The notes under the pieces: model-generated
Told to the model about the DNA's origin: nothing
Database searches by the model: none
What the model saw: only the letters and a program-made list of their open reading frames with translations
Translations under genes and position numbers: made by a program
Source: Lewinellaceae bacterium
Lineage (GTDB): Bacteria > Bacteroidota > Bacteroidia > Chitinophagales > Saprospiraceae
Direction: 5' to 3'
Assembly: GCA_020636135.1 (NCBI GenBank)
Contig: JACJYK010000001.1
Span: forward strand, 1,598,501 to 1,662,500
Length of the DNA stretch: 64,000 bases
Shown: in pieces, positions 62,496-64,000 of the stretch
Layout of the letters: every line of letters starts with the position of its first letter
Numbering within the stretch: the first letter of the stretch is position 1

Positions 62496-63824
62496 ATGAA
62501 GCGATTCATCCTGTTATCGCTCCTATTCTTATTAGGAGCCGGAGGTATGGGAGCCCTCTTTGCCCAGTCCATCCCTTTTGAAGAATACGACCTGCCAAAC
62601 GGATTGCATGTCATCCTTCACGAAGACCATTCCACCCCGATTGTCGCCGTTTCGGTGATGTATCATGTCGGATCCAAGAATGAAAATCCGGAACGCACCG
62701 GATTTGCCCATTTTTTTGAGCATTTACTCTTTGAAGGTTCGGATAATATCGGACGCGGAGAGTATGCCAAATACGTAGAGTCCGCCGGCGGGGTCCTCAA
62801 TGCGAATACGAGTAATGACCGTACCTATTATTATGAAGTACTGCCTTCCAATCAACTGGCCCTGGGCCTCTGGCTAGAATCCGAGCGTATGATGCATGCC
62901 AAGGTGGAAGAAGCAGGGATCGAGACCCAGCGTGAGGTGGTGAAAGAAGAGCGTCGTCAACGCATTGACAATCAGCCGTACGGTACTTTCCTTCAGGAAA
63001 TCATGGCCCATGCTTTTACGGTCCATCCTTACCGCTGGCCTGTCATCGGGAGTATGGAGCACCTCAACGCTGCTAAAGAGGATGATTACGTACAGTTTTA
63101 CAAATCATTTTATGTGCCTAATAATGCCGTGCTTTCCATAGCAGGTGATATTGACTCGAAGGAGGCCAGGGATTTGATTGACAAATATTTTGCGCCGATC
63201 CCTCAAAGTGCCAAATCCGTTTATCGTCCCGATATTACCGAGCCACCGCTTAAAGGTCCGGTCAGAGATACGGTTTATGACAATATCCAATTGCCTGCTG
63301 TGATTCAGGGTTACCGGATACCTGCACAGGGAACGCCCGATTTTTATGCAGTTTCGATGCTGGCACAACTGCTGTCCCAGGGTCAGAGTTCACGCTTTTA
63401 TAAAGCCCTGGTGGATGAACAGCAAAAGGCTGTTTTTGCCGGTAGTATACCATTGCCATTGGAAGATCCTGGAATCGTAATTGCCTATGGAATTGCTAAC
63501 CTGAATGTTTCAACCGGTGACCTGGCCGAAGCAATGGACGAGGAGATCATGAAGGTGCAGGATAACCTGATCTCAGAGGAAGAATTCCAAAAGTTGCGCA
63601 ATCAGGTAGAGAAAGATTTCATTTCTTCCAATACCACGATGGCTCAAATCGCTGAGTCTCTGGCTAATTATTACCTGTATTTCGGTGACTCCAATCTCAT
63701 CAATACCCAAATAGATAAATACCTGGCGGTGTCCCGCGAAGATATCCAAAGAGTTGCCAGACAATATTTTACGCCAGCAAACCGGGTTGAGATGATCTAT
63801 TTACCCAAATCAGTAAAACCGTAA
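62496..63824 (+). CDS. Secreted M16 zinc peptidase
   Basis: 442 residues, one half of an M16 pair. A signal peptide (1-23, ending LFAQ) is followed by the M16 core with the inverted zinc motif HFFEH (His72, Glu75, His76), GSDNIGRGEYAKYVE, SAGGVLNANTSNDRTYY, and the downstream acidic ligand region EERRQRIDNQPYG. All catalytic positions are present, so this is the active subunit. The C-terminal part has the second M16 domain. The next gene, 3 bp on, begins a similar peptidase. The two probably form a heterodimer for periplasmic peptide degradation. Confidence 0.95.
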   Translation: MKRFILLSLLFLLGAGGMGALFAQSIPFEEYDLPNGLHVILHEDHSTPIVAVSVMYHVGSKNENPERTGFAHFFEHLLFEGSDNIGRGEYAKYVESAGGVLNANTSNDRTYYYEVLPSNQLALGLWLESERMMHAKVEEAGIETQREVVKEERRQRIDNQPYGTFLQEIMAHAFTVHPYRWPVIGSMEHLNAAKEDDYVQFYKSFYVPNNAVLSIAGDIDSKEARDLIDKYFAPIPQSAKSVYRPDITEPPLKGPVRDTVYDNIQLPAVIQGYRIPAQGTPDFYAVSMLAQLLSQGQSSRFYKALVDEQQKAVFAGSIPLPLEDPGIVIAYGIANLNVSTGDLAEAMDEEIMKVQDNLISEEEFQKLRNQVEKDFISSNTTMAQIAESLANYYLYFGDSNLINTQIDKYLAVSREDIQRVARQYFTPANRVEMIYLPKSVKP

Positions 63825-63827
63825 ACC

Positions 63828-64000
63828 ATGCACACTTTCAATTATAAAAAATACCTGCTGCCGGCTTTGATGACGGCCGGGTTATTTCAAGGCCTTATCG
63901 CTCAGGATTTTCGTACGCATGCTCCGGAACCAGGTCCGGCCAAGCCAATCGAAATAGCGACGTCGGATCAGTTTGAACTGGAGAATGGGTTGAAGGTTAT
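63828..64000 (+). CDS. Second M16-family peptidase, truncated by window edge
   Basis: Starts at the ATG at 63828, 3 bp past the previous stop, and runs off the right edge after 57 codons. It has a signal peptide (NYKKYLLPALMTAGLFQGLIAQ) and then SDQFELENGLKVI, the usual start of an M16 domain (compare FEEYDLPNGLHVI in the gene before). The HxxEH region, which would show whether it is the active or the inactive partner, lies outside the window. Confidence 0.8.
   Translation, partial: MHTFNYKKYLLPALMTAGLFQGLIAQDFRTHAPEPGPAKPIEIATSDQFELENGLKV

Overview
The window is ordinary chromosomal DNA from a member of the Bacteroidota. The evidence is TAnnTTTG-type -7 promoter elements in many gaps, near absence of Shine-Dalgarno sequences, a secreted enzyme with a type IX secretion C-terminal domain, the DUF1573-yajC-YbbR block, and many lipoproteins. 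Gene content (TamB, DUF2520, VPS10/sortilin-type repeats, NamZ, PPDK) suggests a Saprospiraceae-like lineage, which is inference only. Coding density is very high. No gap exceeds 300 bases, and I saw no rRNA, tRNA, CRISPR array, phage or insertion sequence.

Layout. 1-13 kb: an M23 endopeptidase cut by the window edge, folP, a giant TamB-like protein, aroC, a PolX-like helix-hairpin-helix protein, a baeRF3 protein, mutS2 and ndk. 13-20 kb: nrnA coupled to a tandem FKBP lipoprotein, a T9SS-exported PQQ sugar dehydrogenase, prfB with its programmed frameshift, an aromatic amino acid decarboxylase and a duplicated-domain secreted protein. 20-28 kb: a heptamer repeat, a HAD phosphatase, yidC, an RluA-type synthase, a RibF-glycosyltransferase fusion, and the Fe-S genes mrp/apbC and nfuA, then pyrF. 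28-39 kb: an exonuclease/GIY-YIG protein head-to-head with NamZ, the DUF1573-yajC-YbbR operon, aroK, a membrane subtilase, trxB-fbaA, a GH16 lipoprotein, a rhomboid protease and small unknown genes. 39-48 kb: ppdK with a clear terminator, and divergently a compact NAD-linked [NiFe] hydrogenase operon (hoxF, a hoxU-hoxY fusion, hoxH, hoxW), then dinB. 48-64 kb: a sortilin-type protein, an amidohydrolase and a nucleoside transporter; uridine kinase; a cytochrome c maturation operon (ccmE-ccmF-DUF2520-small protein); a DUF255 thioredoxin-like lipoprotein; a YkuK-family protein; and two M16 peptidases, the second cut by the window edge.

The most notable items are the hydrogenase operon and the ribF-GT2 fusion. 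In the hydrogenase operon the diaphorase small subunit and the hydrogenase small subunit form one polypeptide. There is also no separate hoxE, and hoxW begins inside the part of hoxH that encodes the peptide HoxW should remove. Other points of interest are a CcmE with Cys in place of the heme-binding His, two divergent genes whose start codons share one CATG, two convergent genes whose stop codons share one CTAG, and a seven-copy GGGAAAW repeat with G-quadruplex spacing. Housekeeping functions dominate, so I read most of the window as core genome rather than a mobile island.
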